Below, piece by piece: positions 10,610-21,565 of a stretch of 64,000 nucleotides of DNA (position 1 is its first letter; every line of letters starts with the position of its first letter). The translations under genes were made by a program, and so were the position numbers. The stretch is from contig JAJOZX010000090.1 of assembly GCA_023014485.1 (NCBI GenBank), positions 1,068,001-1,132,000 of the forward strand. Direction: 5' to 3'. The notes beneath the pieces are model-generated. The model did no database searches, was not told the origin of the DNA, and was given only the letters and a program-made list of their open reading frames with translations. This DNA comes from Bathynomus jamesi. Lineage: Eukaryota > Arthropoda > Malacostraca > Isopoda > Cirolanidae.

Positions 10610-11496
10610 GTGGGTAAAGTACTTTCATTTGTTACTTAAGTTAAAGTGCAAGTAATCTTTAAAAAATGTACTCAAGTTAAAGTAAAAGTACACGTTATCA
10701 AAAGTACTTATTGAAGTATAAAAGTAAGTGTTTTATAATGTACTTAAGTACCGAAAAGTAAGAAGTACTTTTTCAAAAATGAAATAAAATACACCACACA
10801 AATATATCATAATATAAAATAAACATCGTTACGACAAACAGAGTAAACACTGTAGGTGTACACTTGAACCCACAATATTCTTAAATTTAAAAAGTTGTCC
10901 CAGTCTCCCAGATACGGCCAAGGATGGCGATCACTATTTTCTGAGTTTGAAAAAGAGCCAACAACCTCCGACATACTCGACATCTGATTACTTATAGGGT
11001 ATATAGCTAACTACTCAAGTACACTGACTTCCAATTTCCAAGTCTACAATACGAGCGGAGATGGAGAGGAGCGCGCATGCGTGAAACAAGTGACGTCATC
11101 AGCTATCGAAAAAGCCGATTGGCTACCTTAAAATATTCTACTGAATGACTCTTCTGATTGGTTAATGAAATCCAAATGTTTTGGTAAACAAAATCGGGAA
11201 TATTCCGGTTTCGGTGTCTTCCCCCTCTCAATACCTGACATTAAGAGGTGGCAGATTGAAAGTGGGTTTTTCCAGAATTTGTTTACCAATTTTGAATGAA
11301 ACTGTCAAGCATACAGCTGTTTTGTTACTTCGTACTTTTCAGATTTTCGCAGCATTGTACTTAAGTTAAAGTACAAATTTTTCCCAAGATTGTACTTAAG
11401 TTAGAGTAAAAGTACATATTACAAAAAAAAAAGTACTTTCTAGAAAATTCATTCTCGAAAAAGCTACTTAAGTATATCTACTTCACTACTACCCAC
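10609..11496. mobile_element. Putative MITE with AAGTAC/ACTTAAGT subterminal repeats
   Basis: The left end GTGGGTAAAGTACTT and inverted right end GGTGGGTAGTAGTGAAG are similar. Both flanks for 100-170 bp are rich in ACTTAAGT and AAAAGTAC words in opposite orientation. No coding capacity; no target duplication recognised. The middle holds a TGACGTCATCA stretch (about 11090), which is a CRE/AP-1-like sequence. Confidence 0.55.
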
Positions 11497-11497
11497 C

Positions 11498-11498
<1 letters not shown>

Positions 11499-11537
<39 letters not shown>
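11499..11537. repeat. (TA)n microsatellite
   Basis: GTGTGTATATATA... run between two MITEs. Confidence 0.95.
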
Positions 11538-11541
<4 letters not shown>

Positions 11542-11547
11542 AACACA

Positions 11548-11977
11548 CAGTGCTTTTTTAATGACGGCACGCGCCGGTACGGCGTACTGGCACCTTTTTT
11601 TCAAAGCGACGTTGACACACGTCCGCTCAAATGAATTAACGTTCCCATCTCGACTGACTCATTTGGCGGAAACTATAAATTCACATGACAATTTGCTGGA
11701 ATTCGTTTGGAATTTTCTATGAAACATCTGTAATTTTGGCATGTTTTAATTTTTTTAATTCTTTAACTCGAAGTAATAAACGGCGTCTATAAATGTTAAA
11801 CATTCTGATTTTTATTATGTATTCTTTATTTTTATTGTCAACTTTTTTATTAAAAATTCATTACAAGTTCAATAGAGAAGGAGGAGGGGGCGCAGGAAGA
11901 GTGAAGGGGTGCGAGAGGAATTTTACAATTTATCAAGATATGAGTAATGGCACCTCTTTTTTTACAAAAAAGCACTG
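11548..11977. mobile_element. Putative hAT-like MITE with CAGTGCTTTTTT ends
   Basis: Left end CAGTGCTTTTTTAATG, right end inverted CAGTGCTTTTTTGTAA. The next inner words (GGCACC with a T-run) also pair. The ends resemble the outer element at 24731-26629. A clear 8-bp duplication is not visible because the right flank is a TA microsatellite. Confidence 0.6.
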
Positions 11978-12087
11978 TATATATATATATATATAATATA
12001 CAGGGTGGGCCGTAAGTTTCCATACATAGGAAAAATTAAACGTTTGTTTTTATGTTTCAGATACCCTAAGAATATGCGTTTGACGTA

Positions 12088-13305
12088 AGATCTTGTTTAC
12101 TGATGAAGCAAATTTTTACGTCAATGGAGAGGTTAATCGGCAAAACATACGTTATTGGAGTAATGCTAACCCTAACTGGCTGAGTCCGACGAAGATGCAG
12201 GTGCCGGTAAAGTGATGGTGTGGGCCGGGATATGGGGTGACAGAATTATTGGACCAATTTTTGTCAGTGGAAATCTTAATGCCGAAAGGTATCTTAACAT
12301 GTTGCAAGAAGAGATTTTCCCATCCCTGCTAAACGAGGAAGGTAACTTCCCAGTTTACTTCCAGCAAGATGGAGCTCCACCTCATTATGGTCTTCACGTG
12401 CGTCGGTATTTGGATCAGCAGTTTCCGGATGCTTGGATTGGTCGGCGTGGTCCTGTGGAGTGGCCTCCCAGCAGTGGTGGGCGCGGTACCAAAATTTGGG
12501 GGTGCGTTACGCGGTACTGCGGTACCTCAGCATGCCCAGTGCGTTACGCGGTACTGCGGTACTTTTTCAGGTCCCCCTGGTGCGTTCCGCGGTACTGCGG
12601 TACTGCGGTACTGCACACAAGAACAACACAATAGCACATATTTTCAGAAATTGCATTCGGCGATTTCGCACCTGAACTTTCTGCCATAATGGCTAAAAAT
12701 CGATCTTTGTCACAGAAATGTAACACACGTGCAACCGGCTCAAAAGCAAGCACTGCACTGAGGCGTTGTGATAGGATGGCAACGTAACATGTTCTGAACG
12801 AAAACTTAACGTGTCTAGAGTTAGGCTGATGCAACACACGCAGCATTCGTCTTACTGTACTCCTGTAATAAGGTTTACTTCAAAAAAAGTGTTAATTTTT
12901 TGAAAAGTCGTGTTTGTCGGTACCGCGGAAAGTACCGCGGGAAATTTGAATGCGGTAGCGGTACTGCTGTACTTTCAGCGATCCTTTGCGGTACTGCGTT
13001 ATGCGGTACCGGTTTGGTAGTGCGGTAGTACCGCAGTACCGCAGTACCGCAAAAAATACCGCAAGTGCCCAGCTTTGCCTCCCAGATCCCCAGATCTCAC
13101 CCCCCTTGATTTCTATCTTTGGGGGCACTTGAAGGCCATGGTGTATCAGGAAAAGATACGAGACATAAATCATCTAAAGGAACGTATCACCAACGCCATT
13201 ACAAGCATAACGTCAACTGTGCTAATGCGTGTTCATCAACAGTGGGGAACACGTATTGAAATGTGTTTTCAAAACAATGGCAACCATGTAGAGCATATTA
13301 TATAA
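12088..13305 (+). pseudogene. Mariner-like transposase, split by MITE
   Basis: First catalytic Asp in FTDEANFYVNG (about 12095). MVWAGIWGDRIIGPIFV and YFQQDGAPPHYGLHV (second Asp) lie at 12212-12400. After the MITE (12472-13077) the frame resumes with RSPDLTPLDFYLWGHL, giving the third Asp about 36-37 residues after the second once the insertion is ignored. The C-terminus ends GNHVEHII at 13305. The N-terminal DNA-binding half is missing or scrambled. Family members cut and paste the element at TA sites. Confidence 0.85.
12472..13077. mobile_element. hAT MITE with CGGTACTG subterminal repeats, TSD CCTCCCAG
   Basis: Exact 8-bp duplications CCTCCCAG at 12464-12471 and 13078-13085. Left end CAGTGGTGGGCGCGGTA; inverted right end CAAAGCTGGGCACTTGCGG. 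The outer 100-130 bp on each side consist of repeated GCGGTACTGC words in opposite orientation. A 215-bp relative is at 50263-50477. Confidence 0.92.
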
Positions 13306-13382
13306 ATAAAAATGGTTGTCCATAACAAAATGTTTATTTTTCCTATGTATGAAACTTACGGCCCACCCTGTATATATATATA

Positions 13383-14142
13383 TAGTGTTGGGCACTAAAG
13401 CGTTAATCCGATAACAGTTAATTAACGAAGTTAACTTTTTTAACGGACTATTAACGGAAGTTAATTTCCATTTATCGTTATCGGACCAGTTAACTTCCGA
13501 TAACTCGATATTTAGTCTGTTAAAGTCCGTTAACACGTTAACTGCGAGGAGTCATTCACGGAAGATCACCGCTCCGCGAATGAATTCAAACCGCCAACTT
13601 CAGTCTGCCAATTCCGTCCTCTGCCGCAGTGGAACGGCTCTTCTCTCTCGGCAAGGACATCCTGAGGCCCAAGAGGTCAAGACTGGCAGTTGGGCCTAAC
13701 TTTGAGAAGTTGGTCTTTCTGAAGGGCAACCAGCACATTGTGTCATAGTCTTTAATAAATGTGCCTAAAATTTAATTTTACCTTTCAGTTCCCGCCATAA
13801 TAATTCTCTGGTAAATTAAAATTTAGTTAATGATTAGTGGTTACAAGGGTTTCAAAACATGTAATCAGTACATTTTTTATTAAAAATAAAAAAAAAAGTT
13901 ATTAAGCAAGCAAAAAAGTTGCAAAACTTGATAAAAATACAGTTAAATACCTATTTATTGTTGGATTTTGCATAAATAAACATTTTCTATGGGTTTTAAA
14001 GGTTTTTTCCTTGATTTTTTAAAATGTTAGTAAAGAAATAGTTATCGTTAACGGATTATCGTTAACTTCCGTTAACTTTGTAGTAAAATTATCGGATTAT
14101 CGTTATCGAAGTTAACTTTTTGGTTAACGGTGCCCACCACTG
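13383..14142 (+). mobile_element. hAT-derived element with GTTAACG subterminal repeats, copy A
   Basis: Ends TAGTGTTGGGCAC (13383) and inverted CAGTGGTGGGCACCG (to 14142), flanked by TATATATA on both sides. Subterminal regions repeat GTTAACGG/CCGTTAAC words. It contains a short transposase C-terminus (13605-13748). A second copy in opposite orientation lies at 43125-43893. Confidence 0.88.
13605..13748 (+). pseudogene. hAT dimerisation-domain remnant
   Basis: The frame reads LPIPSSAAVERLFSLGKDIL and then RLAVGPNFEKLVFLKGNQ to a stop at 13748. SSAAVERLFS is the conserved hAT dimerisation block. It is preceded by scrambled sequence, so only the last 45-50 codons survive. The other copy at 43535-43750 preserves the same segment. 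Confidence 0.85.
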
Positions 14143-14200
14143 TATATATATCACTTTGAGGTAGTATTCAAAATATATACAACCTATAAATTATAAACAA

Positions 14201-14222
14201 CCCTAACCTAACCTAACCTAAC
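14201..14222. repeat. (CCTAA)n, arthropod telomere-type repeat
   Basis: Four tandem CCTAA units (TTAGG on the other strand). Confidence 0.85.
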
Positions 14223-14365
14223 AGTGATATTGCCTACTGAACCTGACGCAGGGCAAATTTCAGCTACACAGTTAAGTTTTTATGGAGGCTCAATGTCGAG
14301 CGGAAATTTGTCCGGCTGAAAAATTGTTTGCGGCAAATTGTCCACGCACGCATGCCAAGGACGAA

Positions 14366-14800
14366 ATTATACAAAATTTCTTGAATTTGAATTGAATGAT
14401 AAGGTGGTGTCAGAAGTGACCCAGACAAAGTATCTGGGCCACAAATTGACCGATGATCTTTCAGATGACTGTGATGATTCATTGTAGACAATTATATTCC
14501 CAGGGAAATATTTTCATAGACAATTCCTCATGTGTACATCAGATGTTAAAGGTGAATTTGTTCAAAACTTTTTCTTCTCAATATATAGGCCTACAGCTCA
14601 TTTGTGGTGAAACTACGGGATGTACAATATAATATGAGGAAGTTTATAACAATTCGTAACAGTGAAGCATATAACAATGTACATAGATTAATCACACTGG
14701 AGTTGTTGAGTCAGTTAATTAGATAGCTGAAGTAATATTTAGTGGACTGGTAACTGATACATTTTATAAATCTCGAATCTGGAAACATTGCACAGGTAAA
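14366..14800 (+). pseudogene. LINE RT fragment, 3' piece (continues from 8960)
   Basis: EFELNDKVVSEVTQTKYLGH followed by KLTDDLSDDCDD is the block that follows the YADD box in this LINE type. After a stop, QGNIFIDNSSCVHQMLKVNL and a decayed C-terminus follow to about 14700. Together with 8725-8960 it represents one LINE cut by the 5.4-kb composite insertion. Confidence 0.75.
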
Positions 14801-14865
14801 TGTTCACCATTTATAGTGTTTCAATGACCTATGTAGTCACTGCTCCAGACACAAGTAAACCTACA

Positions 14866-15424
14866 GACTCGTCACGACCATTACACCCTTCAATACAGAC
14901 CAGACCACCAAAATCATCAAAAACATTAAGAATTCAAAGGCTACTGGACCAGACAACATATCTAACATACACCTTAAACACTTGGGCCCACAGGGAACAC
15001 TAGCTCTCACAAACATCAGCACATATTCATACCAACACTGTACTATTCCTGACATATGGAAACAAGGTAAAATTATTACACTACTCAAACCAAACAAAAA
15101 TCCAACAGAACCAGCTTCCTATAGACCCATTACTTTACTACGCACACCTTCCAAAGTAACAGAAAGACTAATCTTACAAATCACCAACCCACACATACCA
15201 CTATCGCCTACTCAACATGGATTCAGACCTCAACACTCAACCACGACATTACTCACTAACCACACGCAGCACATCATGGATGGCATCAACTCCAGACGAC
15301 CAGCTCAACGTACACTATTAGCAACAATAGACATTAGTAAAGCATTTGATGCTATCCCACGCTTCCCTCTCATAAACAAAATACTCAACACAAACATGCA
15401 CAATAACACCAAAAGGTGGCTGAG
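14866..15424 (+). pseudogene. Second LINE: RT N-terminal half (Jockey/R1-like)
   Basis: The reading frame gives KNSKATGPDNISNIHLKHLG, IPDIWKQGKIITLLKP, ASYRPITLL, then GFRPQHSTTTLL and ATIDISKAFDAIP, i.e. RT blocks 0-3 of a non-LTR RT. The frame breaks at TSD CTGAG where the BEL/Pao element entered and resumes at 22957. There are no stops from about 14982 to the insertion. Confidence 0.88.
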
Positions 15425-16024
15425 TGTTATTTTATTTATTTGTTGGGTTCAAAATCCCAGCTGAGCCGTGAACGGCCAAATTCTAAAGGTCCAGTTCTAT
15501 CTGAAGCCCAAGTTAAGCTAAATTAAAACTTACGGATTTGAGATCCTATTAGGTCCTACCTCAGGGTAACCTCAGGGTTGCTGACTCGATGCGGGCCTAC
15601 CTTAGACCTTAGTTACATGAATTTAATGTAAACAAAAAGGGTACTATTTATGGTCTTCTTTCTCAACCTTGCAACAACAACGCAACCTGGACTATTGCAC
15701 GGTGCAACAATCTTGTATCTAAACAACCAAACTGAATGCAAGAGAGCTCTCTACAAGACCACACCCTGTACGTACGACATCCCACAAACGAGTAGAAAGA
15801 ACGCGCAGCGCCCCAAAATGATGCCAACAGTGTGACCAAACAATGATGCCACAAGAGCTCAAAAATGCTAGCTCTAAATTAAGTTAATTTTTCACTAACC
15901 TTACAATTATGAGATGGATATATACACCTTAACTTAATATATACAAGCAATGCTGCATCAATCAGCTTAGTCATCATATCGCCTTGGGACAACAATGGTT
16001 CTTCCTCTTCTAGATTTTCTAACA
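15425..16024 (-). repeat. BEL/Pao 3' LTR (element orientation minus)
   Basis: TGTTATTT...CTAACA, 600 bp. By eye it differs from the other LTR at about five bases and two or three short indels. It overlaps the last codons of pol, which end at 15967. Confidence 0.95.
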
Positions 16025-16509
16025 CTCCCCACCGAAGAGGCATTGTTGTCATTACCTTCTGCAAGGTTAGCAAAGCCTTCTCCATGAGGCTGGAACTCAA
16101 ATGTTTCATCTTGACTATCTGTGTTTTTGCTGATTTCTAAAGCATAGAGTTTTTGTATAGGTCTCTTTAACTTTCCTCCTGAAGTCTTTACCAGTGCAGA
16201 CCTAACTAAATTGTCTTTGCCAACAAACAACTCTTCAATTATGCCAAGCTTCCAGCATTGCCTTGGTCTTTCATCCCCAATCATTACCACGTCTCCCACC
16301 TTGATACAATTTGCATTGGAGCCCTTTACCTTGCCTGATGGGTAATAATTGAGTTCTGGCAAGTATTCCATCTGCCACCTCTTCCATAACTGATCTTGTA
16401 GCTCTTCAAGGTACCTGAACCGTCTGGTTAACTCTCCTTGAGTGCTCTGGGTAGGCTGCAAGTCTTCTGGCACACTGGGGCTTGATGTTAATCGTTTACC
16501 ACAAAGCAA
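15967..16509 (-). pseudogene. BEL/Pao integrase C-terminal domain (DUF5641-like)
   Basis: FRYLEELQDQLWKRWQMEYL, VKGSNANCIKVGDVVMI and RPRQCWKLGIIEELFVGKD with RPIQKLYAL are the conserved blocks of the Pao C-terminal domain. The ORF ends inside the 3' LTR at 15967, as is common when LTR and pol overlap. Confidence 0.88.
16025..16034 (-). promoter_or_regulatory. Polypurine tract of BEL/Pao
   Basis: On the minus strand GGTGGGGAG immediately precedes the 3' LTR start TGTTAG. Confidence 0.75.
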
Positions 16510-17258
16510 AGAAAATGATTTGGTGTCAATGGCTCTGCATCCTGCATACTGTTGTAAACAAAAGTGATAGGCCTACTGTTCACCATTGCTTCTACTTCAC
16601 ATAAAACAGTGCAGAATTCTTCTTTGCTCAAATGAGCATTAGCTAAAAGTTTCTTTAATGGACACTTTACACTTCTCACTAGCCTTTCCCAAAATCCTCC
16701 CCACCATGGTGCTCTCTCAACAATAAACTCCCACTGTACCCCTTGGTGTGAAAAGTAGGATTGGAATCCTTCCTCTTTTAGCAAGGACCAAATTTCTTGG
16801 AGTTCCTTTGCAGCCTTTTTGAAGGTTTTTGCATTATCCGATATGATTTTATTTGGGAAACCCCTTCTGTTCACAAACCTTTTAAAGGCCAAAAGAAATA
16901 CATCACTACTTAAGTTGCTTACCAACTCCAAATGGATTGCTCTGGTGGTAGCACAGGTGAAAAGACATATATAACCTTTGTTAGACTCCCCTCGCTCATA
17001 CACATAGACTGGCCCTGCAAAGTCTACTCCCACTACATCAAATGGGGCAGTATAGACACACCGTTCTCTTGGAAGTGGAGCCACCTTTTCATAATAAGGC
17101 TTTGCACTCCAACGCTTGCAAACCACACATTTATGAAAGACCTTTTTTACTACTTGTCTAATTTTGGGAATCCAAAATTGTTGTCTAATCTCTATTATCA
17201 CTTCTCTAACTCCCGCATGTAACAGCTTATGATGAGTATCCAGGATCAAAAGGTCCAC
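16488..17258 (-). pseudogene. BEL/Pao integrase
   Basis: The zinc-binding HHCC region reads THHKLLHAGVREVII...CVVCKRW. The catalytic Asp residues are in VVGVDFAGPVYVYE and KIISDNAKTFKKAA, and the Glu lies in the region around WEFIVERAPWWGGFWERLVRS, which is characteristic of Pao integrases. LTPNHFL marks the transition to the C-terminal domain, where a frameshift near 16505 moves the frame to the next ORF. Confidence 0.92.
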
Positions 17259-18344
17259 AAAGTGCCCCCAGAAGGTAGCAAAATTGGATGTCTTTTCTCC
17301 TCTGGAAGCCCAGAAAACTGTAGTCTACCTCCTACTCTCAATAAATCCTGATCCAAAAATACATCCAAACCCTTGAGCGCAGAATGTGTTGGTAGAACCT
17401 GTAATGGATGGCTGGTGAGCAATTCTCTCTCTTCACCAAATTTTTCCTTCTGCATATATACCACCCAGTATTTCCTGGCTTGCTGAATCTCATTACTGTT
17501 CAAAATTCCTTCCCTTCTTGTTTCTCCCTTAATGTTGTTGGTAAATCTATATACCCATGCTGTCACTCTTAACAATCTTTTCAGACTGCTAATGTCCTCA
17601 AGCCTCAATATGGGGTCCTGCTGCATAACTTGACAACTGTTCACAGCGCATTTTCTCACCTCACTCACCCATGCTTCTTCAGCCTGGCATTCTCCAATAG
17701 GCTGATTAGAAGGCCAGTTTTCACTTCCAAGTTTTAGCCACTCTGGCCCATTCCACCACAAACTTGACTGTGAAAGATCTTTCACTGAAATTCCTCGTGT
17801 TGGTAAATCAGCGGGGTTTTGGATGCCTGGACAATGCTTCCATTGCTTGGGATCTGTGTGCGCTTGAATTTCCTCCACCCTATTGGCAACAAATCGTTTC
17901 CATTTCCTTGCCTGACTTCTCAACCAGTGCCAAACTATAGTGGAGTCTGTCCAATAATAGCTTGGAATTTCATAGAGGGCCAAAGACTTTCGCACTGTAA
18001 TTGCAAGCCGACTAGCAATAACTGCACCCATCAATTCCAACCTTGGAACAGAAAGCCTTTTCAAAGGTGCTACTCTACTCTTTGCAGCAACCAACCTGCA
18101 ACTTACTTCCTCTTGCAATGCGCCTCTTATATAAATACAAGTTGCATAGGCTTCCTCACTTGCATCACAAAAGATGTGCAGCTCCAAATTGTCTGGACTA
18201 TTGTTCAACTCTCCAAAGTACCATCTTGGGATTTCAATGTCTCCAAGATGTGCCAATTCTTTGAACCAATATTTCCACCTTACCACCATATGATCAGGTA
18301 ACTCTTGGTCCCAACCAAGTCCAATTTCCCAGAGGCTCTGAAAC
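17246..18344 (-). pseudogene. BEL/Pao RNase H and connection region
   Basis: Continuation of pol after a one-base frameshift near 18365 and a TAA stop near 18345. The open part (from 18289) has LHIFCDASEEAYATCIYI (RNase H first acidic block), RLSVPRLELMGAVIASRL, YYWTDSTIVWHWL and NPADLPTRG. The C-terminal EERELLTSHPLQVL and LLRVGGRL lead into integrase. A further frameshift near 17250 separates this from the integrase frame. Confidence 0.9.
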
Positions 18345-18360
18345 CAAATTTTTTACTTTA

Positions 18361-21300
18361 TCACAAATGGAGCCAGAATCCAAGAGGATCAAAGACCTTT
18401 GAAGCCAAACTAAGAGCTGTACGTTTTGTCCACCTTGTCTCATTCTCAGCCAGCTCTACTAAAGATTTCCCATTGAAGGTAAACAAATCATCATCTTGCT
18501 GCCAAACAATGCCTAGCACCTTTGCGTCTATTGCCCACAACTCCTTAATACCAGAATCCTCAATACTTTCTGCTGCATCAGGCACTACACAGGAATGACT
18601 CATAAACTCTTGTAATTGCGAATGATTGGTCTGCCATTTTCTGAGCTCCATGCCAGCCTCCCTCATTATAGCTCTAGCCTCCATGAATATCTGTTTAGCC
18701 ATTTCTGTATTATCCACGGAACACAGCAAATCATCAACATAAAAATTTTTCCTTATGTGTTCAATAGTGTTAGGATAGACTTCAGAATATTTCTTAAAAT
18801 GGTACTGCATAGTAGCTGCCAACAGAAATGGACTAGAGCTGAGGCCAAACAACACTGACTTCATTCTATATGCTTGAACCTTAGGTTCATTTTCCAACAA
18901 GTCTTTCGTATCCACCCACAGATACCTTACTGCATCTCTGTCCTCTGGTTTTAACTTTATCCGCAAAAAGGCTTGCTTCACATCTGCAGTCAATGCTACT
19001 CTACCAAACCTGAATCTCAGTAACAAGGAAAATAAATCTGCATTTAAATTTGGCCCAGGATCCAAACAGTCATTCAAGGACACACCACCTTTGTCCTTGG
19101 CTGAGCCATCAAAAACTACCCTCAGTTTGGTGGTAGTTTTGTCTCGCCGTACCACTGCATGGTGTGGTAGATAATGTGCCTCCTGGCTCACCAGCTCACC
19201 TTGCACCCTTTCAGCATAGCCCTCCCTTACATAATTTAGGATGGCCTCATTGTATTCAATTAACAACAACTCATTTTTTCTTAGCCTGTACAATGAAGTC
19301 TCCAACCTCCGATTAGCTAGCTGAAGGTTTGAACCAGGTTTGCAAGAATCCTTCCATAGTAGGCCAACTTCATAGCAACCATCTCTAAACCCAATCCCTT
19401 TTTCAAATTGCTCTAAAACATCATTGTTCACTGTACTTGCCTGTTTGTCCTTTATGCCAATAGATTCAAGTTCCCAAAACGCTTTCAAATGCCTTTCCAG
19501 ACCATGGCTGTTCTCCTCAATCTTAACAAAAAGAGCCTTAATTTCCATTTCATTGCAATAGCTACCATGTAGCATCCAGCCTAGCTTACTTTCAATAGCT
19601 ACCGGGCCTTGAGATATACGGACAATATTACCAGTGATGAAGTCCCAATAATAGTCAGCTCCAATCAAAAGACTAATATCTTCTGTTCCCTCAAACTTAT
19701 TATTGCCCAAATTAATTCCTTTAACTTGCAATTCTTGGACACATGCCATATCTAAACAAGTAGTGACTGGAGCACAAAGTTCCTCAATCTCTACAGCTTG
19801 GACCTTGATAGTGGGACTTTGCGGTAACAACCCTTTAACCAGAACTTCTACCTTCTTAAATTTGGTTCGGTTTTGAACGGAACCCCCAAACCCAGAAATT
19901 CTTAAATTTTCCCTCTTAAGTTCTTTAAACTTCAATTTTCTAGAAATTCTGGTCTTAATAAAACTACACTGGCTACCACTATCAAACAACACTCTTACAG
20001 TAGCTTCTCCCTCATTCCCAATTAATAAGGCTGCAGTTGTTTGCAATAATCCCCCTTTACTTTTACTCCCTTGCATAGCAATGGCATGTGCCACTGATGT
20101 CTCTACTTCTGGGGTAGGCCTACTAGGAGTGTTTGCACACAATAATGGCTGATGCCTACCATGACATTTTTTGCACAAAATTTTAAACTTACAAAACCTT
20201 GCTCTATGACCTTTCAAAAAACATTTAAAACATGCTGTGGACTTAGTTACCCTGTCCTTTCTCTCATCAAAGGGTAAGGCCTCAGCCACCTCACATTTAT
20301 ATGACTTGTGGTTGCCTTCGCAAAATATGCATTCCTTGATTCCCTTTAATTTATTCTCAGAGGAGGCATGTAGAGCTGACACTGTACCTGGGCTATTCCT
20401 TTTTGTGGAAACTTTGGTGCTGTGCCTGCCTTTGTCCCCTTGTTTACCATCCCACTGTGCAAACTCAACTCCCTCTCGTCTTGCTAATTCGGTGCCTAAA
20501 AGACTTAACATCTGCTGAAGGGGGATGTACACATGTTCTGCAGAGTGTCCCCTACTTAATTCAAGCAAAATTGAGCTAGGCAATTTAGACTCCAGTGTAG
20601 GAACGAACATTATACCATACTTTTCCAATCCTACACCCAAGTTGTCCAGGGACCTAGTTCTAATTTCAAATTCATCATATAACTGCCGTAACTCCTTGAC
20701 ACTATTAGGATTATTAACAGGAGGTATAGCTAAAAGTGCACGGAGGTGGCTTTTAATTAAGATCTCTGGCTTACCAAACCGTTTCTTTAATATATCCCAA
20801 GCCACATTATAATTAGCCTCTGTTAATGCTAATCCTGCTATAGTCTTTGCTGCCTCCCCTTCCAAGAGGGACCGCAAATAATTAAACTTCTCCACGGCAC
20901 TTAACACTTGACTAGAATGAACTGCTGATTGAAAACTGTCTGCCCATCCTTGCCATTCCTGAATACTCCCAGAAAATGTTTTGAGTACAAGCCTCGGTAA
21001 TTGAACTACAGATCTGTTAACCTTAACTTCACAAACATCATTTTTTGAGTGTTGTGTTTCATTATCAGACCTGGTCTCTAACTGTACTGAGCTACTAAAC
21101 TCTTTTGCTCGGAGGCCTACGTTAATTATATCATCAATAATCTCTTCAAAGTAAATTATGTTATTTTCTATTTCATCCTCTTCTATAAGAGCCTCAATTT
21201 TAACATTTACCTCACTTAGAGCAACCTTTTTAGTTTCTAATATGGAAAGCTGCGCAGTCACTAAGCGTAAATCCTCTTGCTCTATGGCAGAATCTATAGT

Positions 21301-21393
21301 GGCAATGACCTTTGTAATTAGACCTTTGTAGGCGCTTCTCCTTTTTATAAATTTGTTCAATTCAGATGCACTCATCTTCAATGCAAACAACAA
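18361..21393 (-). pseudogene. BEL/Pao Gag-protease-RT
   Basis: A 1010-codon open frame. Gag occupies about residues 1-370 (including FSGSIQEWQGWADSFQSAV and NYLRSLLEGEAAKTIAGLAL, the DUF1759-like capsid region). Zinc fingers follow: CIFCEGNHKSYKC, CFKCFLKGHRARFC and CKKCHGRHQPLLC (about 350-425). The protease has VRVLFDSGSQCSFIK (DSG active site, about 460-480). RT carries VVFDGSAKDKGGVSLN, LTADVKQAFLRIKL and NFYVDDLLCSVDN, typical of Pao RT (A17/DUF1758-like order). The start could be M1 or the Met at residue 7. The frame is lost after KVFDPLG, where one base appears missing. Confidence 0.93.
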
Positions 21394-21565
21394 TTGGGCT
21401 CAATGCCAAATAAGCTGAATTGGCAGAAATACTTAACCGAACTGATCAAACGTAAATTTTACTTTCAAATAAACTGAATTGCTAGGTGGGGTACTAACCA
21501 ACACCAGTATGGAATACCAATTTTTCCACCCAAGTAACTGGCGCATTGGTCTGCAACCTTCGCCT

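Larger units (their letters stand above)
12001..13370 (+). mobile_element. Tc1/mariner-superfamily element, TA target duplication
   Basis: Inverted ends CAGGGTGGGCCGTAAGTTTC (12001) and the matching inverse ending CCCACCCTG (13370) are flanked by TA on both sides. They remain nearly identical for about 35 bp. It encodes a mariner-like transposase and is itself interrupted by a hAT MITE at 12472. Confidence 0.93.
8961..14343. mobile_element. Composite insertion in the LINE, tips built of GGACAAATTTCCGC-like motifs
   Basis: The left tip starts GGACAGTTTGCCCTCGGC and the right tip ends GCGGCAAATTGTCC, which is its approximate inverse. Variants of GGACAAATTTCCGCC recur at both ends (about 8961-9116 and 14240-14343). 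No clear target duplication was found. Nearly all the interior consists of later insertions listed separately. The family is not recognised. Confidence 0.45.

Noticed and set aside
12433..12675. Overlapping plus-strand ORFs in the CGGTACTG region
   Set aside because: All arise from the repeated words of a MITE; no domain.
14201..14222. True chromosome-end telomere
   Set aside because: Only four units, surrounded by transposons; other short tracts occur inside elements.
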